A DNA stretch of 64,000 nucleotides, taken from NCBI RefSeq assembly GCF_000515275.1, contig NZ_KI911560.1, positions 2,654,024-2,718,023 on the forward strand, written 5' to 3'. The DNA comes from Methylophilus sp. 5 (GTDB lineage: Bacteria; Pseudomonadota; Gammaproteobacteria; Burkholderiales; Methylophilaceae). Shown here piece after piece: positions 9,313-19,263 of this stretch (position 1 is its first letter; each line of letters opens with the position of its first letter). The notes below the pieces were generated by a model. That model worked only from the letters and a program-made list of their open reading frames with translations, was not told the DNA's origin and did no database searches. The position numbers were made by a program, and so were the translations under genes.

Positions 9313-10338
9313 TTAACGTTGTGGCATGATGCCTCTGCGCAGGCGCGGATCTGCCCAGGCGTAAGCGAGGTCTGCCAGCAGGTTGCCCATTAAAGTGAGC
9401 GCTGAGCCGATGGTGAGTATGCCCATAACCACCGGAAAATCACGCATCATGACGGCGTCATAAAATAGTTTGCCCATGCCGGGGATGGCGAAAATTGTTT
9501 CGGCAATGACTGAGCCGCCGATTAATCCGGGCAACGATAAACCGACCAGTGTAATGAGTGGCAGCAGTGCATTGCGCAAGGCATGGCGGTAGGTGACCGC
9601 GCGATCGCTCAGGCCTTTGGCACGTGCGGTGGTGACGAAGTCCTGGCTGAGTACGTCCAACATGCCGTTTTTAACAAACATGGTGACACCGGCCAGGCCA
9701 GTGAGGGCGGGAATCACCACCGGCAGGCATAAGTGCATCAACAGGTCATATGCTTTTTGCCAGCCATCTAGTTGTGCGTAGTTGAGGCTATGCAGGCCAG
9801 AAATTGGAAACCATGGGTGAATGACGCCTAGCCAGTACATCAATAACAGCGATAACCAAAAACCAGGAATAGAAAAACCGATAAAGTTAAACAGCGTAAT
9901 GCTACGGTCTGGCCAGCGGCCGTACTTTTTTGCCGCGATGACGCCTAGCGGTACGGCCAGGGTTAGGGTGAGCAGCAAGCCGACCATATTCATCATTAGC
10001 GTGATGGGCAGTGCTTCTTGAATCATGCCGGGCGTGGTGTTGCCTTCTTTATCGGTTTCTGCCCAAAACACGGGCTTTTGGTGGCTGGCAAAGGAGTGAC
10101 CAAAGTCCAGGTGTACGATGCGCTCGAGCCAGAGGCCATATTGCACAATAATCGGTTTATCTAAGTGATAAAGTTCGCGCAGCTTTTGGCGGGACTCTTC
10201 AGATGACTTTGGATCAAACGCGGCCTCGGTGCTGGTGATGTCGCCTGGTGCCAAATGCATGATTAAAAAGGAAATCAGACTGATGCCGATTAACATCGGA
10301 ATCATCCACAAGATACGTCTGATCAGGTAATTGAGCAT
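9313..10338 (-). CDS. Oligopeptide-type ABC transporter permease (DppB/OppB family)
   Basis: Partner inner-membrane permease, 341 residues. It starts MLNYLIRRILWMIPML, the typical OppB/DppB N-terminal membrane helix. An extended periplasmic loop (residues about 30-100) follows, then the transport domain with an EAA loop (DFVTTARAKGLSDRAV) and several further helices. Only two bases separate it from the upstream binding-protein gene, which indicates one transcript. Substrate most likely peptides, by family. Confidence 0.9.
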   Translation of the reverse strand: MLNYLIRRILWMIPMLIGISLISFLIMHLAPGDITSTEAAFDPKSSEESRQKLRELYHLDKPIIVQYGLWLERIVHLDFGHSFASHQKPVFWAETDKEGNTTPGMIQEALPITLMMNMVGLLLTLTLAVPLGVIAAKKYGRWPDRSITLFNFIGFSIPGFWLSLLLMYWLGVIHPWFPISGLHSLNYAQLDGWQKAYDLLMHLCLPVVIPALTGLAGVTMFVKNGMLDVLSQDFVTTARAKGLSDRAVTYRHALRNALLPLITLVGLSLPGLIGGSVIAETIFAIPGMGKLFYDAVMMRDFPVVMGILTIGSALTLMGNLLADLAYAWADPRLRRGIMPQR

Positions 10339-10340
10339 GC

Positions 10341-12041
10341 TTATTCTGCCTGTATTTGCGTGCGTCTGAGCGGCTCAGGCATGTACCATTTTTGTGAGTC
10401 ATAACTCACACCGGCGGGGGGCACCGGGTTCATAATACCTTGAACGCGTTTGTGGATGGCGGTCAGGCCATACCCGGCAGATAAATATACCAGCGGGCTG
10501 TCATCATATAAAACCTTGGCAAAGTCGTGATAGATCTGCATGCGTTGTTGAGGGTTAAATTCAAGGCGGCCTTGTTCTAATAATTTGTCGACGGCAGGGT
10601 TATTGTAACCAATAAAGTTAAACTGGCCCGGGCCTTGTTGGCTCGAGTGCCAGATGGAATACTGGTCCGGGTCCAGGCCCAAGCCCCAACCCATCACTAC
10701 CGCGTCAAAATTACTAGGTTTAATAAAGTTGGTGAGCAGGCTGGCCCATTCTAAAGTGCGGATACGCGTTTCAATGCCCACTTCTTTTAAGCGGCGCTGG
10801 ATAATCACTGCGGTTTTTTCACGTTGCTTATTACCCAGGTTGGTCAGCATTTCAAACGACAGTGGTTTACCGTTACGCTCGACAATGCCGTCACCATTCG
10901 TGTCGGTATAACCTGCTTCGGCCAGTAACTGCCTGGCTTTGGCCGGGTCAAACGGGTAGGGCGTCAAGTGCGGGTTGCTCCAGCGCGTGCCGGGTTTGTA
11001 GGGTGAGGCAATGGTAATGCCCAAGCCCAGATACACGCCGTCGATAATCTCTTGCTTGTCTATGGCGTAATTAATCGCTTTGCGCACACGCACGTCATCA
11101 AACGGTTTGCGCTTAAGGTTAAAGCCCAGGTAGGTGTAGCTGTTGCCGAGCTCTTTATATTGGTTGAGCTTGGCTTGTAGCGTTGGGCGCGATGGGATAA
11201 TCCGTGCATAGGTAATCGGATCCAGGTTCATGCTATCTATGTTATCCGCCATCAGCTCTAAAAACTGCGCCGCCGGGTCGGGGATAATACGCTCAATCAA
11301 ATGATCAATATAGGCAGGTCCCAGCACCGATTTAGGGTTTTTCTCCAGCTTGATATACTCGCCATGCCGCCATTCTTTTAACTGGTAGTAGTGGCTGCCC
11401 AGCGGTTTTTGCGCAAAGCTGGTGGTGTGAACATCTTGCCCGGCCAGCTTGTGTTTGGGCAGCACTTGCAGGCTGGCCCAGCTTTCGAGCGCCGGGGCAA
11501 ACGGCTGTGAATAGTGCACAATAAATGTGTGTGCATCCGGTGCTTCGGCCTTGGTCACCAATTGATAATCCGAAGCATACGGGCTATGTGTTTTTTCATC
11601 GGTGATCAACTGCCAGGTAAACAGAATATCAGCACTGGTGAGCGGCTTGCCATCCGCCCATTGCAAGCCAGGTTTCAGCTTAAAGGTAATGGTTTTCTTG
11701 TTGTCAGAGACCTGCCATGACTCTGCCAATTCACCTGCTAGGTCCAGGTCCTGGTTGTATTTAAGCAAAGAGTTAAACAAATAGCTGCCAATCGCCAGCG
11801 AGGCCGACTCACCCGCCACCATGCCTATCATGCTAGCGGGGTCTGAGGGCATGGCGCTGATCATGGTGCCGCCAGGCTGGGCAGGGTACACCTGGTTAAG
11901 TGCTGGTGAACGTTGGTTTTCGCTCTCTGGGCTGCAAGCCATCAGCCCACTACATAACACGCCGATGATCGTTCGTTGAATTGTCGATGCATGCCGCTTG
12001 GTGCAAATCTCATGCAGGCTGGACAAGTGTCGATTGGTCAT
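10341..12041 (-). CDS. Peptide ABC transporter substrate-binding lipoprotein (SBP family 5)
   Basis: 566 residues. Periplasmic solute-binding protein of the DppA/OppA (SBP_bac_5) class. A hydrophobic stretch ends in the lipobox GLMAC, so Cys36 is the likely lipidated residue; the 20-residue polar leader ahead of it is longer than usual, and no in-frame ATG lies closer. Family landmarks include the segment SWQVSDNKKTITFKLK and VRKAINYAIDKQEI. The gene starts 14 bases after mltD ends and runs into two permease genes. A plausible, unproven role is uptake of peptides, perhaps those released from murein, given the neighbouring lytic transglycosylase. Confidence 0.88.
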   Translation of the reverse strand: MTNRHLSSLHEICTKRHASTIQRTIIGVLCSGLMACSPESENQRSPALNQVYPAQPGGTMISAMPSDPASMIGMVAGESASLAIGSYLFNSLLKYNQDLDLAGELAESWQVSDNKKTITFKLKPGLQWADGKPLTSADILFTWQLITDEKTHSPYASDYQLVTKAEAPDAHTFIVHYSQPFAPALESWASLQVLPKHKLAGQDVHTTSFAQKPLGSHYYQLKEWRHGEYIKLEKNPKSVLGPAYIDHLIERIIPDPAAQFLELMADNIDSMNLDPITYARIIPSRPTLQAKLNQYKELGNSYTYLGFNLKRKPFDDVRVRKAINYAIDKQEIIDGVYLGLGITIASPYKPGTRWSNPHLTPYPFDPAKARQLLAEAGYTDTNGDGIVERNGKPLSFEMLTNLGNKQREKTAVIIQRRLKEVGIETRIRTLEWASLLTNFIKPSNFDAVVMGWGLGLDPDQYSIWHSSQQGPGQFNFIGYNNPAVDKLLEQGRLEFNPQQRMQIYHDFAKVLYDDSPLVYLSAGYGLTAIHKRVQGIMNPVPPAGVSYDSQKWYMPEPLRRTQIQAE

Positions 12042-12055
12042 GGGTTCAGGCCGTG

Positions 12056-13603
12056 TCAGTGTTTAGTCGATTTAGTTTTTTTACTGTGTGTAGTGGTCGT
12101 TTTTTTGTGCGCGGATGACTGCGTACTCGTTTGTTTTTTATTTGAAGCCGATGTTTTTTGATGGTTAGATTTTACGCTGGTTTTTGAGCTACGTGACTGG
12201 CTGCTGTTACTTGCGCTACTTTCCTGTTTTTCCAGCTGTAATACTTGGCCAACGGCCAGGCTTTTCGATTTTAAGTGGTTTTGCTGCATGATCTGTTTGC
12301 TGCTGATGCCGTAACGTTTAGCCAGTTTTGCCAATGTATCACCTTGTTTTACCTTGTGGGAGACTGATACAGATTTTGATTCCCTCTCTACAGGCATCTC
12401 AATTGGCAATTGCGCCATGGCGGCGACATCAATCGGCCGGGTCAGGCTGGATTGCACGCTGGCAGGGACCAATAGCTGCCTGCGCACAATCAGGTTACGG
12501 TTGGGCTTGAGGTTGTTGGTAGCGCTCAATTCATAAATACTGATACCAAACTGGCTGGCAATGGCGCCCAGCCGTTCGCCACGCTTGGGCTGGTAGCTAT
12601 GCCAGTTAGAGAGCGGGCGGTTATAGTTATTGAGGTTGGTAGTGAAGTTGCTGGCGGCCCAGGTGGGTAGCAGTAACTTTTGATAGCTGTTTTCGGTAAT
12701 CAGCACCGGGCGCGTAAAGCTGGGGTTCAGCGCATTAAATTCTTCTAGTGAAATCCCCGCCAGCTCAGCTGCCAGTTTGGCGTCAATCTTGTTGGGCGCT
12801 TGCACCGTAGTGAAATACGGTTTGTTAGGAATCTCATTAAGCGTTAAACCATAGTTTTCGGGGCGAAAAATAATGTTTTTAATCGCCTGCAATTTAGGCA
12901 CGTAATTACGCGTTTCGTCCGGCAATGACAAATGCTGGTAATCAGTGGGTAAACCCAGCTGACGATTGCGCTCAATTGCGCGCGCCACCGTGCCTTCACC
13001 TGCATTGTAGGCCGCCAGTGCAAGGTCCCAGGCACCAAACATGGTGTAGAGTTTTTGCAGATAATTGAGTGCGGCTTGTGTGGCGGCGGTGACGTCTTTG
13101 CGGGAGTCTTTCCAGTAGTTTTGCTTGAGGCCAAAGTCTTTGCCGGTAGACGGAATAAATTGCCAGATGCCAGACGCTTTGCTGGTAGACAACGCTTTCG
13201 GGTTAAAGCCGCTTTCAATCATCGGTAGCAGCGCAATTTCGGTCGGCATGCCTCTTTTTTCAACTTCAACCACAATGTGGTAAAGGTACTTTTTACTGCG
13301 CTCTAACATGCGTGACACATAGTCGGGGCGCGAGGCATACCATTGCTCGTGTTTGTTGGTGTAAGTGGAGTCTATGTCCGGCATGTTAAAGCCATCGCGT
13401 ACGCGATCCCACAGGCTGTCTTGCAGGGTTAGTGAGTCTTCGAACTGATAACCAGAGCTATAGCTTTCTGTGCCCGGTGCGCCATAACTTTCATCATAAC
13501 TGCCGTTGTCGTCTGACACGGTGGCCGGTTCTATGTATTCAGCACAGGCCAACAATGGCGAGGCCGAAAGAGTGAACCATAGCAGTATTTTTTTAAAACG
13601 CAT
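12056..13603 (-). CDS. mltD: Membrane-bound lytic murein transglycosylase D with LysM repeats
   Basis: Cleaves the MurNAc-GlcNAc bond of peptidoglycan to give 1,6-anhydro products in the periplasm. From the ATG at 13603 the 515-residue protein begins with a signal peptide (MRFKKILLWF, cleavage near ACAEY). The SLT domain follows with catalytic Glu130 in IESGFNP, the GIWQF and YNAGEG motifs. Two LysM peptidoglycan-binding domains lie at about 336-380 and 415-458. A 55-residue Ser/Thr/Lys-rich low-complexity tail closes the protein. The reading frame continues 147 bases further upstream, but those residues precede the signal peptide and look untranslated. The ribosome binding site is weak. Confidence 0.93.
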   Translation of the reverse strand: MRFKKILLWFTLSASPLLACAEYIEPATVSDDNGSYDESYGAPGTESYSSGYQFEDSLTLQDSLWDRVRDGFNMPDIDSTYTNKHEQWYASRPDYVSRMLERSKKYLYHIVVEVEKRGMPTEIALLPMIESGFNPKALSTSKASGIWQFIPSTGKDFGLKQNYWKDSRKDVTAATQAALNYLQKLYTMFGAWDLALAAYNAGEGTVARAIERNRQLGLPTDYQHLSLPDETRNYVPKLQAIKNIIFRPENYGLTLNEIPNKPYFTTVQAPNKIDAKLAAELAGISLEEFNALNPSFTRPVLITENSYQKLLLPTWAASNFTTNLNNYNRPLSNWHSYQPKRGERLGAIASQFGISIYELSATNNLKPNRNLIVRRQLLVPASVQSSLTRPIDVAAMAQLPIEMPVERESKSVSVSHKVKQGDTLAKLAKRYGISSKQIMQQNHLKSKSLAVGQVLQLEKQESSASNSSQSRSSKTSVKSNHQKTSASNKKQTSTQSSAHKKTTTTHSKKTKSTKH

Positions 13604-13839
13604 GACGGTAATACTTAATCCTGAGACTGTTGCGCAAGGCCTTAGATCAAAAAGCCTGCACATGCATTGATGAAACCGGGCGGCCAGGTGGCCATGCCAA
13701 CCAGCACGTGATTGACGTAACGCATACATGCGCTTTAAGGAGGACATCATTCTACGTTAATTTTTCAGTGAGACAAGCCCTTGCCAAGCCGCAAGCGCTG
13801 TGCATGCGCTGCACCTTAAGGCCTAGGCATGGATTGAAG

Positions 13840-14619
13840 CTAGAAGTGATTGCGCCGTGCGCGCAGCTCGGTAAAGACATCAAGGGCTGACCAATGTTGA
13901 AATGCGGGTTGGTGCGACAGCGCTTCGCAACGCAGAAAAGGGTTGGTGGCTAATTCTAATGCGAGTGAGGTTGGTAAGGTTGGCAACTGCTGTGCACGCA
14001 AGCGGGCGGTGTCTAGCGCACGTTGTTGCAAGTCCTGGTTATCAGGGTCTACCGTTTGCGCAAAGGCAATGTTGTGGGCCGTGTATTCATGTGCGGCGTA
14101 GATCAGTGTGTCAGGCGGCAGGGCGGCAATGTGTTGCAATGAGGCGTGCATTTGCGCAGGCGTGCCCTCAAACAGGCGGCCACAGCCCGCGCCAAACAGC
14201 ACGTCTCCGCTAAACAGGTGCTGGCGATTGAGGTAATAAGCAATATGGTCCAGTGTATGGCCTGGTAAGGCCAGCACTTCACAGGTGAGGGTGCCAAAGT
14301 GGGTAAACGTGATGTGGTCACCTTGTTTAACGCGGGTTGCCTGTAATGCCTGGTAAGCCGGGTGGTCACTGTCTGGGGTGTAGACCGGGCACTGCCAGTG
14401 TTGTTGCAGGGCTGGCGCACCGCCTGCATGATCGGCATGGTGATGGGTTAATAAAATACCATCCAGCTGTAACTGCGCCGCTGCTAACGCTTGCTCAACC
14501 ACCTCGGCATCGCCTGGGTCAACGATTAGTGCATGGCCGTTATACGCAATCAGCCATAAGTAATTATCGCTAAAAGCGGGCAAAGCGGTGATGTCTATGC
14601 TTGCAGAAGTGTCGTGCAT
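13840..14619 (-). CDS. gloB: Hydroxyacylglutathione hydrolase (glyoxalase II)
   Basis: Hydrolyses S-D-lactoylglutathione to D-lactate and glutathione, the second step of methylglyoxal detoxification; in methylotrophs related enzymes also act on formaldehyde-derived thioesters. 259 residues, full length. The metallo-beta-lactamase fold motifs are clear: the binuclear metal site THHHADHAGG, then GHTLDH and FSGDVLFGAGCGR, and the C-terminal glutathione-binding domain with AAHEYT. It is divergent from the methyltransferase-rnhA genes with only a 43-base gap, a common arrangement in betaproteobacteria. A 236-base gap with no gene separates it from mltD downstream. Confidence 0.95.
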   Translation of the reverse strand: MHDTSASIDITALPAFSDNYLWLIAYNGHALIVDPGDAEVVEQALAAAQLQLDGILLTHHHADHAGGAPALQQHWQCPVYTPDSDHPAYQALQATRVKQGDHITFTHFGTLTCEVLALPGHTLDHIAYYLNRQHLFSGDVLFGAGCGRLFEGTPAQMHASLQHIAALPPDTLIYAAHEYTAHNIAFAQTVDPDNQDLQQRALDTARLRAQQLPTLPTSLALELATNPFLRCEALSHQPAFQHWSALDVFTELRARRNHF

Positions 14620-14662
14620 CCCGCATCATTGAAAAATTGGTGATTATTGTCAAGGCGCAATC

Positions 14663-15502
14663 GTGTTTAACCGCCTGTTTGATCACTGGCATTTTTGGGA
14701 GCTTACCTTGCAATCCAGCCAGCCTGTTAGCTTAAATACGACAGCCTTTGAGGCCATGGCCCTGGGCCAGTATATTGCGCAGCGAGAAATCCCGCTGTAT
14801 GCGCAAACGGTGGCCGATGTGTTTGGTTTTCATGCCCTGCAAATTGGCTGGCCAACACATGATTTGCTTGAACATTGCCGCATGCCTTATAAGCACTCTT
14901 TGCAGCTCGCAGCCGCGCCGAATGCTTCGCTGTTATGTGAAAGCGAATTTTTACCGTTTGCTGAACACTCGGTTGATTTGGTGTGTATGCCGCATGTGCT
15001 GGAGCAGTGCGCAGACCCGCAGCAGACACTGCGCGAAGTGTTTCGCGTGCTGGTGCCAGAAGGCACGCTAATGCTAACCGGCGTCACGCCAGTCAGCGTA
15101 TTAGGTATGCGCGCCCGCGTTGGCCAGTTTAAGCAGGCCGGACATTTTGAACGCCTGTTCACCGCCTGGCGGATACGCGATTGGCTAAATGTGCTGGGGT
15201 TTGAAATCGTACACAGTGGGAGCTTGATTCATGCCTTGCCGGTGAATGACCCGCTATGGTTGGCCAGGCAGTCTTGCCTCGAGCGCTGGGGGCGGCACAC
15301 CTGTGGCATGACCGGCGGCGTGTACTTTTTGATCGCAAAGAAAAGAGTATTGAATGCACGCTTGCTCAAGCCTGAATGGAAGAAGTCACCACTTAACCAT
15401 GCTTTGCAAGTGCGAAAAGGCCAGTCCAGCATACAAAAACAGGCGCAAAAACAGTTAGAATGCGCGGATGTCGACTCAACAATGGATAGAAATGTACGCT
15501 GA
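14663..15502 (+). CDS. Methyltransferase-like protein (type 11 fold), SAM motif I not recognisable
   Basis: 279 residues starting at GTG with an AAGG ribosome binding site 7 bases upstream. The central part fits the class I methyltransferase fold: an acidic-phenylalanine strand ([22 protein letters not shown]), then [15 protein letters not shown]. The glycine-rich motif I (E/DxGxGxG) that binds S-adenosylmethionine is not visible where expected. Genes of this type commonly lie between gloB and rnhA in betaproteobacteria, and the substrate is unknown. The last 35 bases overlap the start of rnhA in another frame, suggesting translational coupling. Confidence 0.75.
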   Translation: MFNRLFDHWHFWELTLQSSQPVSLNTTAFEAMALGQYIAQREIPLYAQTVADVFGFHALQIGWPTHDLLEHCRMPYKHSLQLAAAPNASLLCESEFLPFAEHSVDLVCMPHVLEQCADPQQTLREVFRVLVPEGTLMLTGVTPVSVLGMRARVGQFKQAGHFERLFTAWRIRDWLNVLGFEIVHSGSLIHALPVNDPLWLARQSCLERWGRHTCGMTGGVYFLIAKKRVLNARLLKPEWKKSPLNHALQVRKGQSSIQKQAQKQLECADVDSTMDRNVR

Positions 15503-15917
15503 CGGTGCCTGCAAAGGTAACCCAGGCGTTGGGGGCTGGGGCGTTTGGCTCAAAGCGGGTGAACACGAAAAGTCACTGTTTGGCGGTGAAGCACTGACCA
15601 CCAATAACCGTATGGAGATGATGGCGGTGATTCAAGGGCTGCAAGCATTGAAAAACCCCTCGCAGGTGAAGGTGTATACAGACTCCAGTTATGTACAAAA
15701 AGGCATGACAGAGTGGCTGGCAGGCTGGAAAAAGAAGCAGTGGCGCACCGCAGATAAAAAGCCAGTTAAAAATGCCGATTTATGGCAAATGCTGGATGCG
15801 TTGGCGGTCACGCATCAGGTCGAATGGATCTGGGTAAAAGGCCATGCCGGTAATGAAGGCAATGAGCGCGCAGATGCACTGGCTAATCAGGGCGTGCTGA
15901 CGGTTGCGGCGAGTTAA
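15468..15917 (+). CDS. rnhA: Ribonuclease HI
   Basis: Cleaves the RNA strand of RNA-DNA hybrids (R-loops, primers) in the cytoplasm. 149 residues. The four acidic catalytic residues are visible in [24 protein letters not shown] and GNERADALA, as is the basic handle region (WKKKQWRT). The start overlaps the upstream methyltransferase gene by 35 bases. dnaQ follows after 12 bases, the usual rnhA-dnaQ pairing, though here both are on the same strand. Confidence 0.97.
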   Translation: MSTQQWIEMYADGACKGNPGVGGWGVWLKAGEHEKSLFGGEALTTNNRMEMMAVIQGLQALKNPSQVKVYTDSSYVQKGMTEWLAGWKKKQWRTADKKPVKNADLWQMLDALAVTHQVEWIWVKGHAGNEGNERADALANQGVLTVAAS

Positions 15918-15929
15918 GAGGGGTATTGC

Positions 15930-16610
15930 ATGAGACAGATTTTTCTCGATACGGAAACCACCGGTTTATACCCGGACCAGGGACATCGTATTATTGAAAT
16001 TGCCGCGGTTGAGATTTTTAACCGCAGGCCGACCCAGCGCCACTTTCATATTTATATCAATCCCGAGCGGGAAATCGACCCCGGCGCGCAAGAAGTGCAT
16101 GGTATTTCACTGGAGTTTTTGCAAGACAAGCCCTTGTTCGCAAGTGTTGCCGAAGAGTTTGTCGCGTTTGTACGTGGCGCCGAGTTGATTATTCATAATG
16201 CGCCGTTTGATATTGGCTTTTTGAATATGGAGCTTGCCAAGCTCGGTCAGGATAAGCTGGAAACCTATGTTAGCGGCATTATAGATACCTTGAAAATGGC
16301 CAAGGAAATGCGCCCTGGCCAACGTAATAACCTGGATGCTTTGTGCCGCCATTTTGGCATTGATAACTCGCAGCGTACCTTGCACGGCGCCTTGCTGGAT
16401 GCGGAGTTGCTGGCCGAAGTCTATATCGCCATGACGCGTGGCCAGGAAAGCCTGCTCATGGAGTTGTCTAGTCCGGTGGAGCAAGCGACGCAGGCGAATC
16501 TGGCCGTAGACTTTTCTGCATTAAAACTGGTGACGGCTGATGAAGCAGAGTTAAACGCACATCAGCAATATATTGCAAGCTTGGCCAAGGCTGGCGCAAG
16601 CACCTGGTAG
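15930..16610 (+). CDS. dnaQ: DNA polymerase III epsilon subunit (3'-5' proofreading exonuclease)
   Basis: Proofreading subunit of the replicative polymerase. 226 residues. ExoI motif FLDTETTGL (catalytic Asp7 and Glu9), ExoII HNAPFDIGFLN, and ExoIII with RTLHGALLDAELLAEVY, the DEDDh class. The C-terminal part ends in a short polymerase-binding tail. It is 12 bases downstream of rnhA and likely co-transcribed. About 117 bases later the rhamnose operon begins. Confidence 0.95.
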   Translation: MRQIFLDTETTGLYPDQGHRIIEIAAVEIFNRRPTQRHFHIYINPEREIDPGAQEVHGISLEFLQDKPLFASVAEEFVAFVRGAELIIHNAPFDIGFLNMELAKLGQDKLETYVSGIIDTLKMAKEMRPGQRNNLDALCRHFGIDNSQRTLHGALLDAELLAEVYIAMTRGQESLLMELSSPVEQATQANLAVDFSALKLVTADEAELNAHQQYIASLAKAGASTW

Positions 16611-16727
16611 CCGCTGAGTAGCTGATTAACGCGGTGTCATATGTGTTAATCACGTCTTTGAATGGCCTGTTAATGCGCTAGTATGAAATGTATCAATCAG
16701 TAAAATCACTTTGAATTTAGGTCTTTT

Positions 16728-17813
16728 ATGCTCACAGAAACCATTGTAGTCACCGGCGGTGCCGGTTTTATTGGCAGCAACTTTGTGAATGCCTGGGTGG
16801 GGCACAAGCTGGGCAAAGTGATTAACCTGGATAAATTAACTTATGCCGGCAACATGGAAAACCTGGCTGGTATTAGCCAGAACGCTGACCATATATTTGT
16901 GCATGCCGATATTGGTGATCGCGAAGCGGTGAAAGCCCTGCTTGAAACGCATAGGCCACGCGCGGTGCTTAATTTTGCCGCCGAGAGCCATGTAGATCGA
17001 TCTATTCATGGCCCGGATGCGTTTATTCAAACCAATGTCGTCGGCACCTTTCATTTGCTGGAAGAAGTGCGTGCATTTTGGCAAGCGCTGCCGGTGGATG
17101 AGCAAGCACAGTTCCGCTTTCTACATGTCTCTACCGACGAAGTGTACGGTTCACTTGGGCCGAATGACCCCGCTTTTAAAGAAACCAATACCTATCAGCC
17201 GAATAGTCCGTATTCGGCGTCAAAGGCGGCCTCTGACCATCTGGTGCGCGCTTATCACCACACCTATGGTTTGCCAACCCTGACCACTAACTGTTCCAAC
17301 AATTACGGTCCATATCACTTTCCGGAAAAACTGATTCCACTGGTGATTCACAATGCTTTGTCTGGCAAGCCGCTGCCTATTTATGGCAATGGCAGCAATA
17401 TTCGTGACTGGTTATATGTAGAAGACCATTGCAGTGCGATTCGTGAGGTATTGGCCAATGGCCAGGCCGGTGAAACTTACAATATCGGCGGCTGGAATGA
17501 GAAAACCAACCTGGACGTAGTGCATACTTTGTGTGACATCCTCGACCAGGAGCGACCCAAAGCGCAAGGCAGTTACCGCGACCAGATGACGTTTGTTAAA
17601 GACCGCCCGGGCCATGATGCGCGCTATGCGATTGATGCCAGCAAAATTGAGCAAGAGCTTGGCTGGAAGCCGCAAGAAACCTTTGAAACCGGCATTCGTA
17701 AAACAGTGCGCTGGTATCTGCAGCATCATGAATGGGTGGCGCATGTTACCAGCGGCGAATATCAGCATTGGCTCAACAAAAATTACCACGAACGTGGAGA
17801 GGAGCTCGCATAA
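16728..17813 (+). CDS. rfbB: dTDP-glucose 4,6-dehydratase
   Basis: Second step of dTDP-L-rhamnose synthesis: dTDP-glucose to dTDP-4-keto-6-deoxyglucose, NAD-dependent. 361 residues. Rossmann motif [10 protein letters not shown] at the N-terminus, STDEVYG motif, catalytic YxxxK in [10 protein letters not shown], and the substrate loop [15 protein letters not shown]. First of four tightly packed genes rfbB-A-C-D; its TAA overlaps the ATG of rfbA. A possible promoter (TTGAAT at 16658-16663 with TAGTAT or TATGAA near 16680) precedes it. Products supply rhamnose for O-antigen or exopolysaccharide. Confidence 0.96.
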   Translation: MLTETIVVTGGAGFIGSNFVNAWVGHKLGKVINLDKLTYAGNMENLAGISQNADHIFVHADIGDREAVKALLETHRPRAVLNFAAESHVDRSIHGPDAFIQTNVVGTFHLLEEVRAFWQALPVDEQAQFRFLHVSTDEVYGSLGPNDPAFKETNTYQPNSPYSASKAASDHLVRAYHHTYGLPTLTTNCSNNYGPYHFPEKLIPLVIHNALSGKPLPIYGNGSNIRDWLYVEDHCSAIREVLANGQAGETYNIGGWNEKTNLDVVHTLCDILDQERPKAQGSYRDQMTFVKDRPGHDARYAIDASKIEQELGWKPQETFETGIRKTVRWYLQHHEWVAHVTSGEYQHWLNKNYHERGEELA

Positions 17814-18694
17814 TGGCAAGAAAAGGCATTGTATTGGCCGGAGGCTCCGGCACACGTTTGTATCCAGTGACACAAGTGGTTTCAAAACAGTTGTTACCGG
17901 TGTACGACAAGCCGATGATTTACTACCCGTTGTCGGCACTGATGCTGGCAGGCATACGCGAAGTGCTGATTATCTCTACGCCTATGGATACGCCCCGTTT
18001 TAAAGAGTTGCTGGGTGATGGCAGCCAGTGGGGCATGCGCATTGAATACCAGGTGCAACCTTCGCCAGATGGCTTGGCACAGGCGTTTATTCTCGGTGAG
18101 TCCTTTATTGGCAACGATACTAGTGCGCTGGTACTGGGCGACAATATTTTTTATGGGCACGAATTAGGCGAAATGGCGATGGCCGCGGGTCAGCGCGAGC
18201 AGGGCGCTACCGTGTTTGCTTATCCAGTAAATGACCCTGAGCGCTACGGCGTGGTTGAGTTTGATGGTAGCGGTACTGCTATTAGCCTCGAAGAAAAACC
18301 GACACAGCCTAAATCCCGTTATGCGGTGACCGGCCTTTATTTTTACGACCAGCGTGTGGTAGATATTGCCAAAAACCTCAAGCCTTCACCGCGTGGTGAA
18401 CTTGAGATTACCGACGTCAATAAACAGTATCTGGCCTGGGGCGACCTCAATGTTGAAGTCATGGGCCGTGGAATGGCCTGGCTGGATACCGGCACACATG
18501 AATCTTTGCTGGAAGCCAGTGGCTTTATTCAAACCATAGAAAAACGCCAAGGCTTAAAAGTATCCTGCCTCGAAGAGATTGCATACCGCCAGGGCTTTAT
18601 TACGGCTGAGCAATTAGATAAGTTGGCGGATAAATATGCCAAAAATGGTTATGGGCAATATTTGAAACAGATTCTTAAAGAGCGGGTATTTTAA
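17813..18694 (+). CDS. rfbA: Glucose-1-phosphate thymidylyltransferase
   Basis: First step of dTDP-L-rhamnose synthesis: glucose-1-phosphate plus dTTP to dTDP-glucose. 293 residues. Nucleotidyltransferase signature [13 protein letters not shown] near the N-terminus, [16 protein letters not shown], and the metal-binding [11 protein letters not shown]. The start is the ATG sharing a base with the rfbB stop (TAATG), preceded by GGAGAGGAG. A longer frame from 17732 would run inside rfbB and is not used. The stop again overlaps the start of rfbC. Confidence 0.96.
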   Translation: MARKGIVLAGGSGTRLYPVTQVVSKQLLPVYDKPMIYYPLSALMLAGIREVLIISTPMDTPRFKELLGDGSQWGMRIEYQVQPSPDGLAQAFILGESFIGNDTSALVLGDNIFYGHELGEMAMAAGQREQGATVFAYPVNDPERYGVVEFDGSGTAISLEEKPTQPKSRYAVTGLYFYDQRVVDIAKNLKPSPRGELEITDVNKQYLAWGDLNVEVMGRGMAWLDTGTHESLLEASGFIQTIEKRQGLKVSCLEEIAYRQGFITAEQLDKLADKYAKNGYGQYLKQILKERVF

Positions 18695-19245
18695 TGCAGG
18701 TGGTGGCAACGGCGATTCCAGACGTGTTGATTCTGGAGCCTAAAGTATTTGGGGATGCACGCGGCTTTTTTGTGGAAAGCTTTAACGCTAACACCTTTAA
18801 AACCTGCACCGGCCTGGATGTGCAATTTGTGCAAGATAACCACTCGCGCTCAGGCAAAGGCGTGTTGCGGGGGCTGCATTACCAGATACAGCAGCCACAG
18901 GGCAAACTGGTACGCGTGGTGCAGGGTGAAGTGTTCGATGTGGCAGTTGATATGCGGCGCAATTCACCCACGTTTGGGCAGTGGGCAGGCGCGCATTTGA
19001 GCGCTGAGAATCACCGCCAACTGTGGGTGCCTGCCGGGTTTGCCCATGGTTTTGTTGTGTTGTCTGATACGGCAGATTTTTTGTATAAAACCACCGACTA
19101 TTATGCGCCGCAGCACGAAGCGTGTTTGCAGTGGAATGATGTAACTGTGGGCGTAGACTGGCCACTGGCTATGCCCCCCAGTCTATCGGCCAAAGACCAG
19201 CAGGGTTTGTCCTGGGCAGATGCGCCTAAATTTGATGCCCTCTAA
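18694..19245 (+). CDS. rfbC: dTDP-4-dehydrorhamnose 3,5-epimerase
   Basis: Third step of the pathway: double epimerisation of dTDP-4-keto-6-deoxyglucose. 183 residues, cupin fold. Signatures: DARGFFVESFN, FVQDNHSRSGKGVLRGLHYQ and the AGFAHGFVVLSD strand. The catalytic base is the histidine in RGLHYQ. TAATG coupling with rfbA; 18 bases separate it from rfbD. Confidence 0.96.
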   Translation: MQVVATAIPDVLILEPKVFGDARGFFVESFNANTFKTCTGLDVQFVQDNHSRSGKGVLRGLHYQIQQPQGKLVRVVQGEVFDVAVDMRRNSPTFGQWAGAHLSAENHRQLWVPAGFAHGFVVLSDTADFLYKTTDYYAPQHEACLQWNDVTVGVDWPLAMPPSLSAKDQQGLSWADAPKFDAL

Positions 19246-19263
19246 AGTATTGTCACCATTGCG

